Shown here in pieces: positions 33,960 to 45,114 of a DNA stretch of 64,000 nt. A program made the position numbers and the translations under genes. Positions within the stretch are counted from its first letter, which is position 1. The number at the start of each line of letters is the position of its first letter. The notes beneath the pieces are model-generated. The model had not been told where the DNA came from. It ran no database searches and saw nothing but the letters and a program-made list of their open reading frames with translations. The DNA is from Halichoerus grypus (Eukaryota > Chordata > Mammalia > Carnivora > Phocidae), in NCBI RefSeq assembly GCF_964656455.1, contig NC_135720.1, forward strand, positions 106,280,696-106,344,695. The letters are read 5' to 3'.

Positions 33960-35160
33960 CAAGAAAGAATTTTTTAAATAGACATAAAATGTACAAATCA
34001 TAAAGAAAAAGATGTATTTTGCTACACTAAAATTTAAAGCTTTTGCTCAATGAAAGGCACCAGAGACGAACTTGAATTAGGCCACATCTGAAAAGATACT
34101 TGCAATAAAAGACTACAATTCAGGTTACATAAAGAACCCTTAATAAAAGAGTAAGAAAAAGACAAGCCCCCAAAATGGGTAAAGGGTATGAATAGGAAAT
34201 TCACAGAAAACATAAATAAATATGAAATAAGATGGGTGCCTGGGTGGCTCAGTCGGTTAAGCATCTGCTTTCAGCTCAGGTCATGATCCTAGGGTCCTGG
34301 GATCGAGCCCTGCATCAGGCTCTCTGCTCAATGGGGAACCTGCTTCTCCCTCTCCCTCTGTGTACCGCTCTGCCTACTTGTGCTCTCTCTCTCTGTCAAA
34401 TAAATAAAATCTTAATATATGAAATAAGATACTCATAAGTAAGGCAATGCAAATTTAATTGACAAGATGCCATTCATACAAATGAAATTGGCAAAAATTA
34501 AAAAATCTGACAACATATAGTTTTGACAAAGTTGTGGAGAAATGGGAACTCTCTATACACCTCTGGTGGGCATGTATATTAGTGCCACCATTTTGGAGAC
34601 TAACTTAGCAAAATCTAGTAAAGATGAAAATGCTCATACCCTAACAACTCAGAAATCCCATTTCTTGGTATATACCCTAGAGAAACTTTTGCATATATGC
34701 AACAAAGAGACAAAACAATGTCCACAGCAGGACTGTTAGTCATAGCAAAAAAGAAAAAAAAAGGAATTATCCTAATTGTCCATCAGCAGGAGAATGAAGA
34801 AATTATGGTAAAGTTATCAATGGAATACTTCACAGGTACATGCATCAACCTAGTATCAACACTGAAATGAAAAGTTGCAGTATAATACATCCAGCATGAA
34901 TCTTGTTATGAAACATTATGAACTAATGTTTAAAGGCCTCCAAATCAATACATATAATGTTGACAGATTTAATAAAAGGAAGTATAAAGGCACGCAGAAG
35001 AAAGAACAAATGAATTAATAAAAGTAGTGATCTCTAGGGTAGGAGAAAAGGCAATAGGATAAAGAAGGGATAATACAGGGTCCTCTATACTATTTATGTA
35101 AAATAAGTATGAAGAAAATGCTGTATAATGTGGGCATACAGGCATTTTTATCTGCATATT
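33960..35160 (+). mobile_element. L1 3' region, split by a SINE
   Basis: gtattttgctacactaaaat, then attaggccacatctgaaaag, gttgtggagaaatgggaact and aagctgtccatcag-type wording near 34770 match the L1 3' part in order. A SINE splits it at 34234-34416. Confidence 0.75.
34234..34416 (+). mobile_element. Carnivore SINE inserted in L1
   Basis: Complete copy with target-site duplication atatgaaataagat ending at 34233 and starting again near 34417. Confidence 0.95.
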
Positions 35161-35696
35161 TAAAATATTTACCAAAAAAGGACATTTATATAAAATTCAT
35201 TTACATGGAATAGCTTAAAATAATTCTTACTTTTTAAAATAAATATAAATGTGGGGAATAGTTTTCTTTAGAGAAATAATACACTAAGTACTATTAGTAT
35301 ATACAGCGTATCTTGCTATAAGTTACCAAGAAACAACTTCCCTTGAATTCTAATCTTGGTGCTAAAGGCCAGTTTAAGTCCTAAAAAGTAACGTGACACC
35401 CTATCAAAAACAAAACAAAAACGAAACACTAAGATGTTTCTGATACAGAAATTGGAAGGCAGAACATCTACATCTCATGTAAACATTCATTTTCAATATT
35501 AATCTTATATACCTTAAAAAAACTAGATAGAGCAATAATACAATGTTCAAGAAACGTATCATTAAACATGATTTTTGGTTGATGTTGGCTTTACATTCAT
35601 GAAGGCAGAAAAATGTTTTCATAAATGCCAAAACATGGAACGAGTTTTAAACTAATAAAAAAAATAACAGTGTAGGCATGTTTTTAAATTACTTAC

Positions 35697-35759
35697 CACA
35701 ATTACTGATTTTGCTTGTTCACAATACTGGAAATCTCCGTATCGAACAGACCTACGACC
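35697..35759 (-). CDS. UBR2: UBR2 exon 5 of window: ClpS-like domain, end
   Basis: 63 nt, 21 codons, phase 0 at both ends (about residues 268-288): GRRSVRYGDFQYCEQAKSVI and V. It finishes the ClpS-like fold. Acceptor is accag, donor is gtaagt. Confidence 0.96.
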
Positions 35760-36039
35760 CTGGTAAATGAAGATATTTTAAATTAACATGTAAAAATATT
35801 ATATTCAGTATTAATAACTTTTCATCCAGTAAACAAATAAACATATTTGAGCATATAACAACTCTGGTCAATTTTAATATTTATAACATTCATTCTATTC
35901 AATGATGAAAAGTAAATTAAAGTATTTTCCTTCAAAGCCATCCTAATATTTCCAAAACATTAATAAGTATAGTTCCTTAAATGACATAACATTTATTCTT
36001 CTAGGTTGCTATAATGTCTATTTTCATAACCAAATACTT

Positions 36040-36246
36040 CTTTTTTTTTTTAAGATTTTATTTATTTATTTGAGAGACAGAGTGAGTGAGAGAGAGAGAG
36101 AGCACAAGTTGCGGGGAGGAGCAGAGGGCGAGGGAGAAGACTCCCCGCTGAGCAGGGAGCCCGACACGGAACTCGATCCCAGGATCCTGGGATCATGACC
36201 TGAGCTGAAGGCAGATGCTTAACCGACTAAGCGAACCAGGTGCCCC
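36040..36246 (-). mobile_element. Carnivore SINE
   Basis: Complete minus-strand copy. The head is mutated (gcgaaccaggtgcccc in place of gccacccaggtgcccc). No clear target-site duplication. Confidence 0.93.
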
Positions 36247-36394
36247 GTAACTGAGGATTTCTAATCACTGGGTAGAATGAGAGCAACTGTATCTACATTT
36301 CCTCCTAAACTTTCTATCTGACAACAGCTTACATTTACACCCAATATATATCTGCACCAATATTCAAATGAAATTTAACAAAAAAATAGCCTAG

Positions 36395-36589
36395 GAGCAC
36401 CTGGGTGGCTCAGTCGTTTAAACATCTGCCTTTGGCTCAGGTCATGATCCCAGAGTCCTGGGATCCAGCCCTACATTGGGCTCCCTGCTTGGTGGGGAGT
36501 CTGCTTCTCCCTCTTCCTCTGCTCCTCCCCTCTACTTGTGCTCTTTCTCTCTCTCACTCACTCTCTCAAATTAATAAAATCTTTAAAAT
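36395..36589 (+). mobile_element. Carnivore SINE
   Basis: Complete copy with target-site duplication aaaaatagcctag at 36382-36394 and 36590-36602. It ends about 95 bp from exon 4. Confidence 0.95.
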
Positions 36590-36684
36590 AAAAATAGCCT
36601 AGACTATTCAATTTTCCCAGAATAGCTTATCTGTAATAAAAGTTCAAATTTATTATGTCACATCAATATAATGAAATTACTTAC

Positions 36685-36823
36685 ATCTCGATCTACTGTA
36701 GTTGCAAAGCCAATGGCTTCTTTTTGTGTACAGTTAACAGCTTTCTGAAGGGTATAAATAACTTGTTCATAAGTATGCACCTCATCATTGAACAGCATGC
36801 AATAGTAGGTATCCCTCTTCTCT
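36685..36823 (-). CDS. UBR2: UBR2 exon 4 of window: ClpS-like domain, first part
   Basis: 139 nt, completing an Ile codon and adding 46 codons (about residues 221-267). It includes RDTYYCMLFNDEVHTYEQVI followed by YTLQKAVNCTQKEAIGFATT and VDRD. The YYCxLFNDEVHTYEQV stretch corresponds to the LLNDD..T.EFV core of bacterial ClpS, the fold that binds bulky hydrophobic (type-2) N-degrons. Acceptor is ccacag, donor is gtaagt. Confidence 0.97.
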
Positions 36824-37142
36824 CTGTGGCATAAAACATTAATTATATATTATCTAATTGCATATTCTCTAGCTCCAGGCTGATTAAGTAAGAGCATACT
36901 TGGTTCTAGTTCTAGGGCATGTGCTAGGTACTGGGCATGTATCTGTAACAAAGTCATCGGGGGTCCCATCCCCATGCTCTATGACACTGCCATCTCTTGG
37001 GGAAGATACATATTAGACATGCAATTCTAAGTGAACTGGCTTTTATCAAGAAAAACAAAATGCTGCAACAGGGTAAAACAGGGCTGGGACTTCAGAAAAC
37101 TGCCAGAGAAGTAATCTGAGACCTAAAGTCAAAATTGGCTAT

Positions 37143-37299
37143 CAGTGGTTCTCAACTGGAGGCAATTTTCCTCTATCTCCCATAGATGATCACTTGGCAA
37201 TGTCTAGAGACATTTTCTGTTGTCATGATTGGGGCAGGAGTGCCACTGGCATCTAGTGGGTAAGCACCAGGGATCCTGCTCAATATTCTACAATCCACT
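37143..37299 (+). mobile_element. MER5A-like hAT DNA transposon, truncated
   Basis: It starts cagtggttctcaac, and contains acttggcaatgtctagagac then ctggcatctagtgggtaagc. It is cut off at 37299 by a tRNA-like SINE. Confidence 0.85.
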
Positions 37300-37402
37300 G
37301 GGGCACTGGACTGGCTCAGTTAGAAGAGCATGTGACTCTTGATCTCGGGGTCAGGAGTTCGAGCCCCACATTGGGATTTACATTAGAGATACTAAAAATA
37401 AT
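37300..37402 (+). mobile_element. Short tRNA-like carnivore SINE monomer
   Basis: ggggcactggactggctcag with tagaagagcatgtgactctt (A-box region) and gggtcaggagttcgagcccc (B-box region), followed by an A-rich tail. It lacks the CT-rich body. Confidence 0.85.
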
Positions 37403-37799
37403 AGTCAAATTTGCCTTAAAGTTCACTTTGCTACCATGTGGAGAATGAATCGTGAGGGACAAAAATAGATATGGCAGTTCAGTTAGGGAGGCAATGTTGT
37501 CAATGATGAAATTAATTAATTTGGAGTAGGAGAGTAATAATGGAGAGGAATAGAAGTTGAATGATTTGATGTAGGGAGAACCAGCTGGACTTGAAATCTA
37601 AATGGGTATAGGTGATTCAGGTTTCTGGGTAGATGGAATGCCATTTACTAAGATAGGAAAACAGTATAAGAGAAGCAAGTTACATTCTTTTCCCTTCTAT
37701 ACTGGTGGTCTTGAACCTACAATGAAACGAAAAAATAAAAACAGAACTCTTCTATTCTCTAGGGTCTAAATTTGGATCTTTGATCAATGGTTCCCAACT

Positions 37800-38600
37800 T
37801 CAAGTACAGACATATCTTGTTTTACTGCGCTTTGAAGATATTGTGGGTTTAGGGTTTTTTTGTTTTTGTTTTTTTTACAAATTGAAGGTTTGTGGCAACC
37901 CTGTGTTGAGCAAGCCTCTTCAATGCCATCTTTCCAACAGCATTTGCTCATGTCATGTCTCTGTATCACATTTTAGTAATTCCTACAATACTTCAAACTT
38001 CATCATTATTATATTTGTTATGGTGATCTGAGATCAGTGATCTTTGATGTTAGTCATAATTGTTTTGGAGCACCAGGAACCACAACCATTTAAGATTGCA
38101 AACTTAAGTATAAATGTTGTATGTGTTCTGAATGCTCCACTGACCAGCTGTCTCCTCGTCTCTCTCCCTCTCCCTGGGCCTCTGTATTCTGAGACACAAT
38201 ACTGAAACTCTATAATGGCCTCTAAGTGTTCAAGTGAAAGGAAGAGCCAATCCATGCGGCAAACTTCACTGTTGTCTTATTTTAAGAAACTGCCACAGCC
38301 ACCCCAACCCACAGCCACCACCACCCTGATCAGTCAGCAGCCAACAACATCGAGGCAGGACCCTCCTCCAGGAAAAAGATTATGACTCACTGAAATCTCA
38401 GATGATGGTTAGCATCTTTTAGCAATAAAGTATTTTTAAGTTAAGGTTATGTACTTTGTTTTTTATACATAATGTTATCAGACTACAGCATGGTGTAAAC
38501 ATAACTTTCGTGTGTACTGGGAAACCAAAAAATTCATTTGACTTGCTTTATTGCAGTGGTCTGGAAACCAACCTGCAATACCTGCAAGAAATTGTGAAGA
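37800..38600 (+). mobile_element. Tigger1-like (pogo) transposon, internally deleted
   Basis: The 5' end acagacatatcttgttttac, the subterminal ttacaaattgaaggtttgtg and the 3' end ttgctttattgcagtggtct identify Tigger1. About 1.6 kb of the transposase interior is missing compared with the full element as I remember it. The first and last codons of the transposase gene are joined. Confidence 0.85.
38215..38385 (+). pseudogene. Deletion-fused Tigger transposase remnant, 56 codons open
   Basis: It starts [20 protein letters not shown] and ends [13 protein letters not shown] before a stop. The first residues are the transposase N-terminus, and the rest is its C-terminal tail. The DNA-binding and DDE catalytic domains are gone, so it cannot transpose. 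QTSLLSYF fits the PCNA-interacting box QxxLxxYF known from pogo-type transposases. It is shorter than 60 codons, so length-based ORF searches miss it. Confidence 0.75.
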
Positions 38601-38702
38601 TACATTCATATGGCATATATGGATACAGGTGGATATATATGGGTATATGTGAAGATTCATATGGCACATATGGATATACGTAAAGATAAATTCATAAGGC
38701 AC
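38590..38702. repeat. Diverged tandem repeat at the Tigger 3' end
   Basis: Related words gaagatacattcatatggca, gaagattcatatggcacata and aagataaattcataaggcac recur at about 38595, 38650 and 38683. It looks like a short, decayed minisatellite. Confidence 0.6.
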
Positions 38703-39315
38703 TATTTTTAACATTTCCAAAAAATTATAGTTAACACCTCACTTTATTAAAAAACACTTAACCCACACCTAAGTTATCTAGGACACTACTGAAAAAGCAA
38801 AAAAGAAACCACTGATGTTCATCAGACCCTCACTTCAACTTGTAATCAACCTTAAATATGAATAGGACTCCAACAAACTTGGTTAGAATTAAAAGTTAAA
38901 GGGAAGGTTGCTTGAAGCAAGCACATCACATGGAAAAGTAAGCCCTTAACCTTAATACAGCTATGGCAGAATCCAGCTCTCTGGTCACAAGTTTGCGACC
39001 CCCTCAATAATCGAAATGCAAACAGTAAAAATGTGAGAGTTACCAGGTTTATCACACAAAGAACAGAAAACTGCCTGTGCCCGAAACACAGGGCTTAAGT
39101 AAACTAACCAATTAACAGGGAGAAACTTCTACCAACTAAGTGGATCACACATATTAAAAAACTATGAAATAAAGTATTATTGAAAACTAATTATTAAAAA
39201 AGAAGAGTATGTTCTATCCTAGCTGTATTAAACTTAATTTGAGGAATGAGAATCAAAATGGTTAAAACAGAGTTTGAGCAAATATGAATACAAAGAATAA
39301 ATGGGTTGTACTTAC
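38703..39315. other. UBR2 intron next to exon 3, no element
   Basis: No repeat or RNA gene could be supported. Confidence 0.45.
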
Positions 39316-39446
39316 ATTATCTCTAAATCTGCTGGCAATTCACTTTCTTTTTCCCAGGTTAGTATCTCTACTGCATATCGAAACATAATAGCAAAAATGT
39401 TGTAGGTTCTTGCTATCACATCTTCTGATAAATGCACAAGAGGATC
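39316..39446 (-). CDS. UBR2: UBR2 exon 3 of window: linker before ClpS-like domain
   Basis: 131 nt, 43 codons plus two bases (about residues 178-221). It reads DPLVHLSEDVIARTYNIFAI, then MFRYAVEILTWEKESELPAD and LEI. It links the UBR box to the ClpS-like domain. Human, from memory, has T for the M in FAIMFRY and M-V where this sequence has I-I across the junction. Acceptor is tttcag, donor is gtaagt. Confidence 0.96.
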
Positions 39447-39479
39447 CTGAAAGAACAGAAAAAAAATTGCAACCATCTT

Positions 39480-39820
39480 AAATGCACATTAATTCTCCTC
39501 TTTCCTGTTCTGCCTCCCACCGCTGAAAATACTACTGTAAACAGCTGACTGATCTTCCAGCTTCAGCTTCTCTTCAGTTTGATCCTGTACATTACAGCCT
39601 ACCAAATCAAGCTTCCTGAAACATTTTGTTCATAATGATTCCAATTACTGAATAAATTGAACATAATCAATGGCACCCCAATGCCTAATGAATAAATCTA
39701 AAAATTTTAGAATGGCATTCCAGGATCTTCAAAACCTAACATCAAACCATCTTTATAGCTTCATATCCTACTAATCCCCAATTTCCAGAATAAACAAAGG
39801 AATGTTATCTAAGGACAGAC
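39480..39820 (+). repeat. Possible L2-like ancient remnant
   Basis: ttagaatggcattccaggat then cttcaaaacctaacatcaaa resembles L2 or another old LINE or SINE in this orientation. The match is weak. Confidence 0.3.
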
Positions 39821-40174
39821 AAGCAAAATTTAGTTTTATAGGTATAAAGGAGAGCCTGATTTTAAAGGGGATAAGCCAACAAGGTCAGAAAACCACCCCT
39901 TGATGCCGTAAGAAATCACTCCCTTGTCTACTTTCTTTCAGCAGTGCACGTCGTATATGTATGGAATGGGGAACTTTGCACCTTATACTTAATAGGGAGT
40001 AAGTCACAAAAATTCTAGGTTAATGTGAAAAAGTATTACTATAAATATACACTAAGTTCATCATACCTTTTAGGCAAAATGTCTTACACAATTTTAATCT
40101 TAATGCTTTGTTATTTAGCTTAATGGCTAGGCAGTATTATATTCATTTCTCAAATAAGAAAATCAGTATGTTCT

Positions 40175-40382
40175 GGGGCGCCTGTGTGGCTCAGTCAGTT
40201 CAGCATCCAACTCTTTGATTTTGGCCCAGGTCCTGATCTCAGGGTTGTGAGATCAAGCCCAGCATCGGGCTCCGTGCTGAGTGGGGAGCTGGCTTGGGAG
40301 ATTCTCTCTCCCTCTGCCCCTCCCCCTGCCTGTGCACATGCTCTCTCTCTAAAATAAATAAACATCTCTTAAAAAAAAAGGC
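40175..40382 (+). mobile_element. Carnivore SINE
   Basis: Complete copy flanked by aatcagtatgttct (40161-40174) and aaatcagtatattc (from 40383). Confidence 0.94.
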
Positions 40383-40806
40383 AAATCAGTATATTCCAAC
40401 ATCGTGGAATGGGAATCAACACATTATTGCAAATATACATAAAGGATACAGTATTTTTGTACATCCTCACCAAAGATAAGCCTAGTGGAACTGATACAAA
40501 ATACATGGAGATGAGAAATAAAAAGAATGGAGGAAAAAAGACAAAGACTCCTAAAAGAAATGGGTATGGAGCTTGAAGATTTTTCTAAGTCTTACAGCAC
40601 TTTTTACCTACAACTCTTCTCAATGGTCGGCTTTATATGTCCCATGAAAAAAAATTTTTTTATCCTACTAGCAAAGTTTATTTTACTATTTCTTATAGAG
40701 ACTAGAAGTCATTAACATAGTGAAACCATCCATACAAAGAAGGAACTAGAACTGGTACCTCCTGGGGATTGATAAAAGAATGGGTATTAATAATAATATG
40801 AACCTT

Positions 40807-41172
40807 GGGATGCCTGGGTGGCTCAGTGGGGTAAATGTCTGCCTTTGGCTCAGGTTATGATCCCAGGGTCCTGGGATTGAGTCCCGCATCAGGCTCCTTG
40901 CTCAGTGGGGAGCCTGCTTCTCCTTCTGCCTGCTACTCCCCCTGCTTGTGCACGCTCTCTCTGACAAATAAATAAAATCTTAAGAAAAAAGGGGGGTGGC
41001 GCGCCTGGGTGGCTCAGAAGGTTGAGCATCTGCTTTTGGCTCGGGTCATGATCCCAGGGTCCTGGGATCGAGCCCTGCATCAGGCCGCCTGCTCAACAGG
41101 GAGCCTCCTTCTCCCTCTACTGTTCCCCCTGCTTGTGCTCTCTTGCTCTGTCAAATAAACAAAAGATCTTAA
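40807..41172 (+). mobile_element. Head-to-tail carnivore SINE dimer
   Basis: Two complete plus copies, about 40807-40989 and 40996-41172, joined by a G-rich linker ggggggtgg. Only one pair of target duplications, aataataatatgaacct (ending 40805, repeated near 41180-41196), surrounds both. Confidence 0.93.
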
Positions 41173-41703
41173 AAATAATAATAATAATATGAACCTCTTG
41201 CTATACCAAAATAGAAAGTAGAATCAAAGCTCAGTTTCCTTGGTGATATTACCTTGTTATATAGTCATTCATTTCTCACAATTATGTCCCATAATACAAG
41301 ACATTTAGAGAATGAAAGAATTACAATAAACAGAATTTATAAGAATGAAACAGGTCCTGAAACAGAAACAAATGCCAATTCTTGAGAATCCAAGCCAGTA
41401 GTGTTCAAACTGTCCTACAAAATCCCAGGTAGAGCTGGGCCTGGTAGAGCTGTTTCTTGTTTGAATTACACACCAGCTTAAAAATATATAATTATCTATA
41501 TTTTAAAATGGTAATATAAAATGGTAATATAAAAATACACTCAAAGATGTGTAATATTACATATTGGGGATTACCAACTAGTAATTTTGCTATTACATTA
41601 ACCCAGTTTGGGGCAGGGCTAGGAATAAAGATTCTTCTGCCGTCTTTGTGCACACATGTTAACATCCTGAAAAACGGTCACTGATTAAAAACAATTATTT
41701 CTG

Positions 41704-41904
41704 GGGACACCTGGGTGGCACAGTCGGTTAAGCATCTGACTTGGTTTCGGCTCCGGTCACGATCTCAGTATCGTGAGATCGAGCCCCCCGTCAGGCTCCA
41801 AGCACACCATGCACACCGTGGAGTCTGCTTAAGATTCTCTCTCTCCCCCTCTGCCCCTCCTCCCTCCCCTGCTCACATGCGTGCTCTCTCTTTAAAAAAA
41901 AAAA
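41704..41904 (+). mobile_element. Carnivore SINE
   Basis: Starts ggggacacctgggtggcaca and ends with an A-run. Target-site duplication atttctg at 41697-41703 and near 41905. Confidence 0.92.
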
Positions 41905-42464
41905 ATTTCTGCAGTGAAAGGATGTTAGGCTATGTAAGTCTACTCATATGTACAATGGTAAATTAAATGCTAAGAAAGACTTCTGCTCAAAGTGCTCTTA
42001 TGATAGCATAAGTCAGTTGGAATTTGTAAATAAATGATCATCTCATTCTATACTGTATTATCAATTATGACTAATAATTATAGTTCTTTGATTACATTTA
42101 TTTTATAGAAAGCAAACCTTGGTCAGTGAGTCAACTGTGAGTTACTCTTCTTTCAAACTAGAAGAATACCAGGCATATTACTAAAAAGGTTATCTGTGCT
42201 TGTGTTAGAAGGCAGTGGGAATAATGGAAAACTAGTTTATGTCATAATTTCTATTATGTTTGAATTTTTAAAATGTAAGCATATACTGTATTACAATAAC
42301 AATTTTAACTACTGTCATATGCAAATGAGCTATGAATAAGGACTTTCTCCATACTGCCCCACTAAAACTAAATAGTCATCGAAACAACCTCACTTATTTC
42401 AAAGCTGACTTTCTAGCAAGTAACTAACACACGTCAACTGATAAAAAATAAATTAATTAATAAT

Positions 42465-43115
42465 ACTGCTTTTAGTGTCCACTGATAGATGGATAAAGAA
42501 GCTGTGGTATATATAGAATGGAATATTACTCAGATATAAAAAAGAATAAATCCTGCCATTTGCAACAGCATGTATGGATCTACAGGGTATAATGCTAAGT
42601 GAAATAAGAGAAAGACAAATACCATATGATTTCACTCATATGTGGAATTTAAGAAACAAAACAAATGTGCAAAGAAAAAAGAGATAAGGGCGCCTGGGTG
42701 GCTCAGTTGGTTAAGCGACTGCCTTCGGCTCAGGTCATGATCCTGGAGTCTCCGGATCGAGTCCCGCATCGGGCTCCCTGCTCAGCAGGGAGTCTGCTTC
42801 TCCCTCTGACCCTCCCCCCTCTCATGTGCTCTCTCTCGCTCTCTCATTCTCTCTCTCAAATAAATAAATAAAATCTTTAAAAAAAAAAAAAAAAAAGAAA
42901 AAAGAGATAAACAAAAAACAGACTCTTAACTATAGGGAATCAAACTGGTGTTTACCAGAGGGGAGGTGGGTGGGGAATGGGTCAAACAGGTGAAAGGGAT
43001 TAAGAGTACACTTATCCTGATGAGCAGTGAGTGATGTATAGAACTACTGAAACATTATATTGCATACCTGAAGCTAATGTAACACTGTATGCTAATTATG
43101 CTGGAATAAAAAAAT
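42465..43115 (+). mobile_element. Carnivore L1 3'-UTR, split by a SINE
   Basis: gtccactgatagatggataa, then ggaatattactcagatataa, ccatatgatttcactcatat and after the SINE cagactcttaactataggga match the carnivore L1 3' end. Confidence 0.85.
42688..42893 (+). mobile_element. Carnivore SINE inserted in L1 3' UTR
   Basis: Complete copy with a 17-bp perfect duplication aaagaaaaaagagataa at 42671-42687 and 42894-42910. Confidence 0.96.
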
Positions 43116-43224
43116 TCTACTTTTATCTGTTTTATTATTGGGATTTGAAAATCAGAATTTTATTAAAAAAACCAATTTCACTGCTGAAAATTTATAAAAT
43201 CAGTGTAACATAGCATCATCAACA

Positions 43225-43690
43225 ATAGCCAAATTATGGAAGGAGCCCAAATGTCCACTGACTGATGAATGGACAAAGAAGATGTGATACACACACACAC
43301 ACACACAATGGAATATTACTCAGCCATAAAAACTAATGAAATCTTGCCATTTGCAACAATGCGGATGGAGCTAGAGAGTATTATGCTAAGTGAAATAAGT
43401 CAAAGAAAGACAAATACCATATGACCTCACTCATATGTAGAATTTAAGAAACAAAACAAATGAACACGGGGGAAAAGAGTGGCAAACCAAGAAACAGACT
43501 CTTAACTAGAGAACAAACTGATGGTTACTGGAGGGGAGGGGGTGAGGGGATGGGTTAAGTAGGTGATGGGTATTAAGGAAGGCAGCACTTGCTGTGATGA
43601 GCACTGGGTGTTGTATGTAAGTGATGAATCACTAAAATCTACACCTGAAACTAATATTACACTGCATGTTAAATAAAAATTTGGAGAATA
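43225..43690 (+). mobile_element. Second carnivore L1 3' end
   Basis: It repeats the same order as the preceding L1 (aaatgtccactgactgatga, ggaatattactcagccataa, gagcactgggtgttgtatgt) and reaches the terminal aaataaaaatttgg. It contains a CA microsatellite at 43290-43308. Confidence 0.88.
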
Positions 43691-43734
43691 AAATCAAATC
43701 AGTGCAAGGTACTGTTAAAGAATTCCATTACTGG

Positions 43735-43925
43735 AGTCCATACTATCATTTAAGACACTCTGGGCAAGGAGGACACTTTGGGCAAGTTTTTTAATCTCTC
43801 TAAAACTCAAGCTTCTGCAGCTATAAAATATTCATAACAGCAGTATTTATCTTATAGGGCTGTTCTGAGAATTAAATGAAATAAACACAATATAGTACTT
43901 AGCATAATATTTAGTTAATAATCAC
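43735..43925 (+). mobile_element. MIR element
   Basis: gggcaagttttttaatctct, then gggctgttctgagaattaaa and gtacttagcataatatttag follow MIR order. Confidence 0.75.
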
Positions 43926-45114
43926 AAATCTGCATTTGAGATGAGAGCAGCATTGATAAGTGAAAATTTCAGGTAAAAAAAAAGTCTTCACTGAGGTTGT
44001 TCATTCAGTGCATTTGTTATTGAATTAGGTTTCATTTCAAAAAGGATTTACAGCAACTTAAGAATACATCCAATGTAAGAAGACAGTATTACAAAATAGA
44101 TGTACAAAGAGGGCAAAACCAGAATAAAGGTAGGAAAATAAAATGAAATCAAGATAACATGTTTATTATAAAGGCAGATCATATAATTTCCAAATAGCTA
44201 CTATAGACAGGCTCTGTTTCCAAACATTTGACTCCTGTTTCCCAAAAGCTTCAACAAAAGGAAACACAATCAACAATAACAAAATCATTACTGTGTTGCA
44301 ATAAAATTCTGTTTATAGACACCAACATTTTGAATTTCCTATCATTTTCACATGCCACAGATACCATCCTATTGATTTTTTCCAAGTATTTAAAAATATA
44401 AAAACTATTCTTAGCTTATGGTGGTGCCAGTAACAGATTGAAGGTAAGATCTGGCCGGTGGAGCCACAGCTTGCTGATCCCTGGCCTATACAATAAAAAA
44501 TGTCCCATCACAAATGCCAAGAGTTGAGAAGACCTATGGAACTGCTAAGCATTATCCCTCAGAAGTACATTATCAAGTTTTTTCCAACTTTTTCTTAAGA
44601 TGCAAGCCAAATGTATAACAAAAATTACATTCAATAAAAACAATTCTAAGACAGATTTAAAAAAGTACGCTGCAAATATTATATAGCTTTCTTCCATTTC
44701 AAGCATAAAATATAAAAAAACCTAGATATATGTATAAATTTAGTGAGTGGGGACCAGGAATGCTAAACATAATGCTATTTTAAAAATAGCTTCTCTTACA
44801 GTCTTATCCTTGAGGACTTCATTTTTCTTAACTGAATTCTTAAATAGGAATTAAATGGCAGAGTCCAGAGGTTTTATTCTCTGTCAAGTTGCTGAAGTAT
44901 GTATTCTCAGGCAGGATCATATAATTTCAGCCAGGAAGGTGATCTTGCTAACATCTTCCTAAAATTCAGGAAATTAACTCAAGTTGGCACTATTTGATAG
45001 CTACCCCACTAATGTACAAGGATAAAGTCAACAGAGTAAAAGCAAGTAAATTTTCTTAGAAAATTATTTAAGTCTACTCTAAAACAAACATTAAAAGATA
45101 AAAGTTCTAAGGTT

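Noticed and set aside
37300..37402. Possible genuine tRNA gene
   Set aside because: The acceptor and anticodon stems do not pair convincingly and there is a retroposon-type A-rich tail, so it is a SINE monomer.
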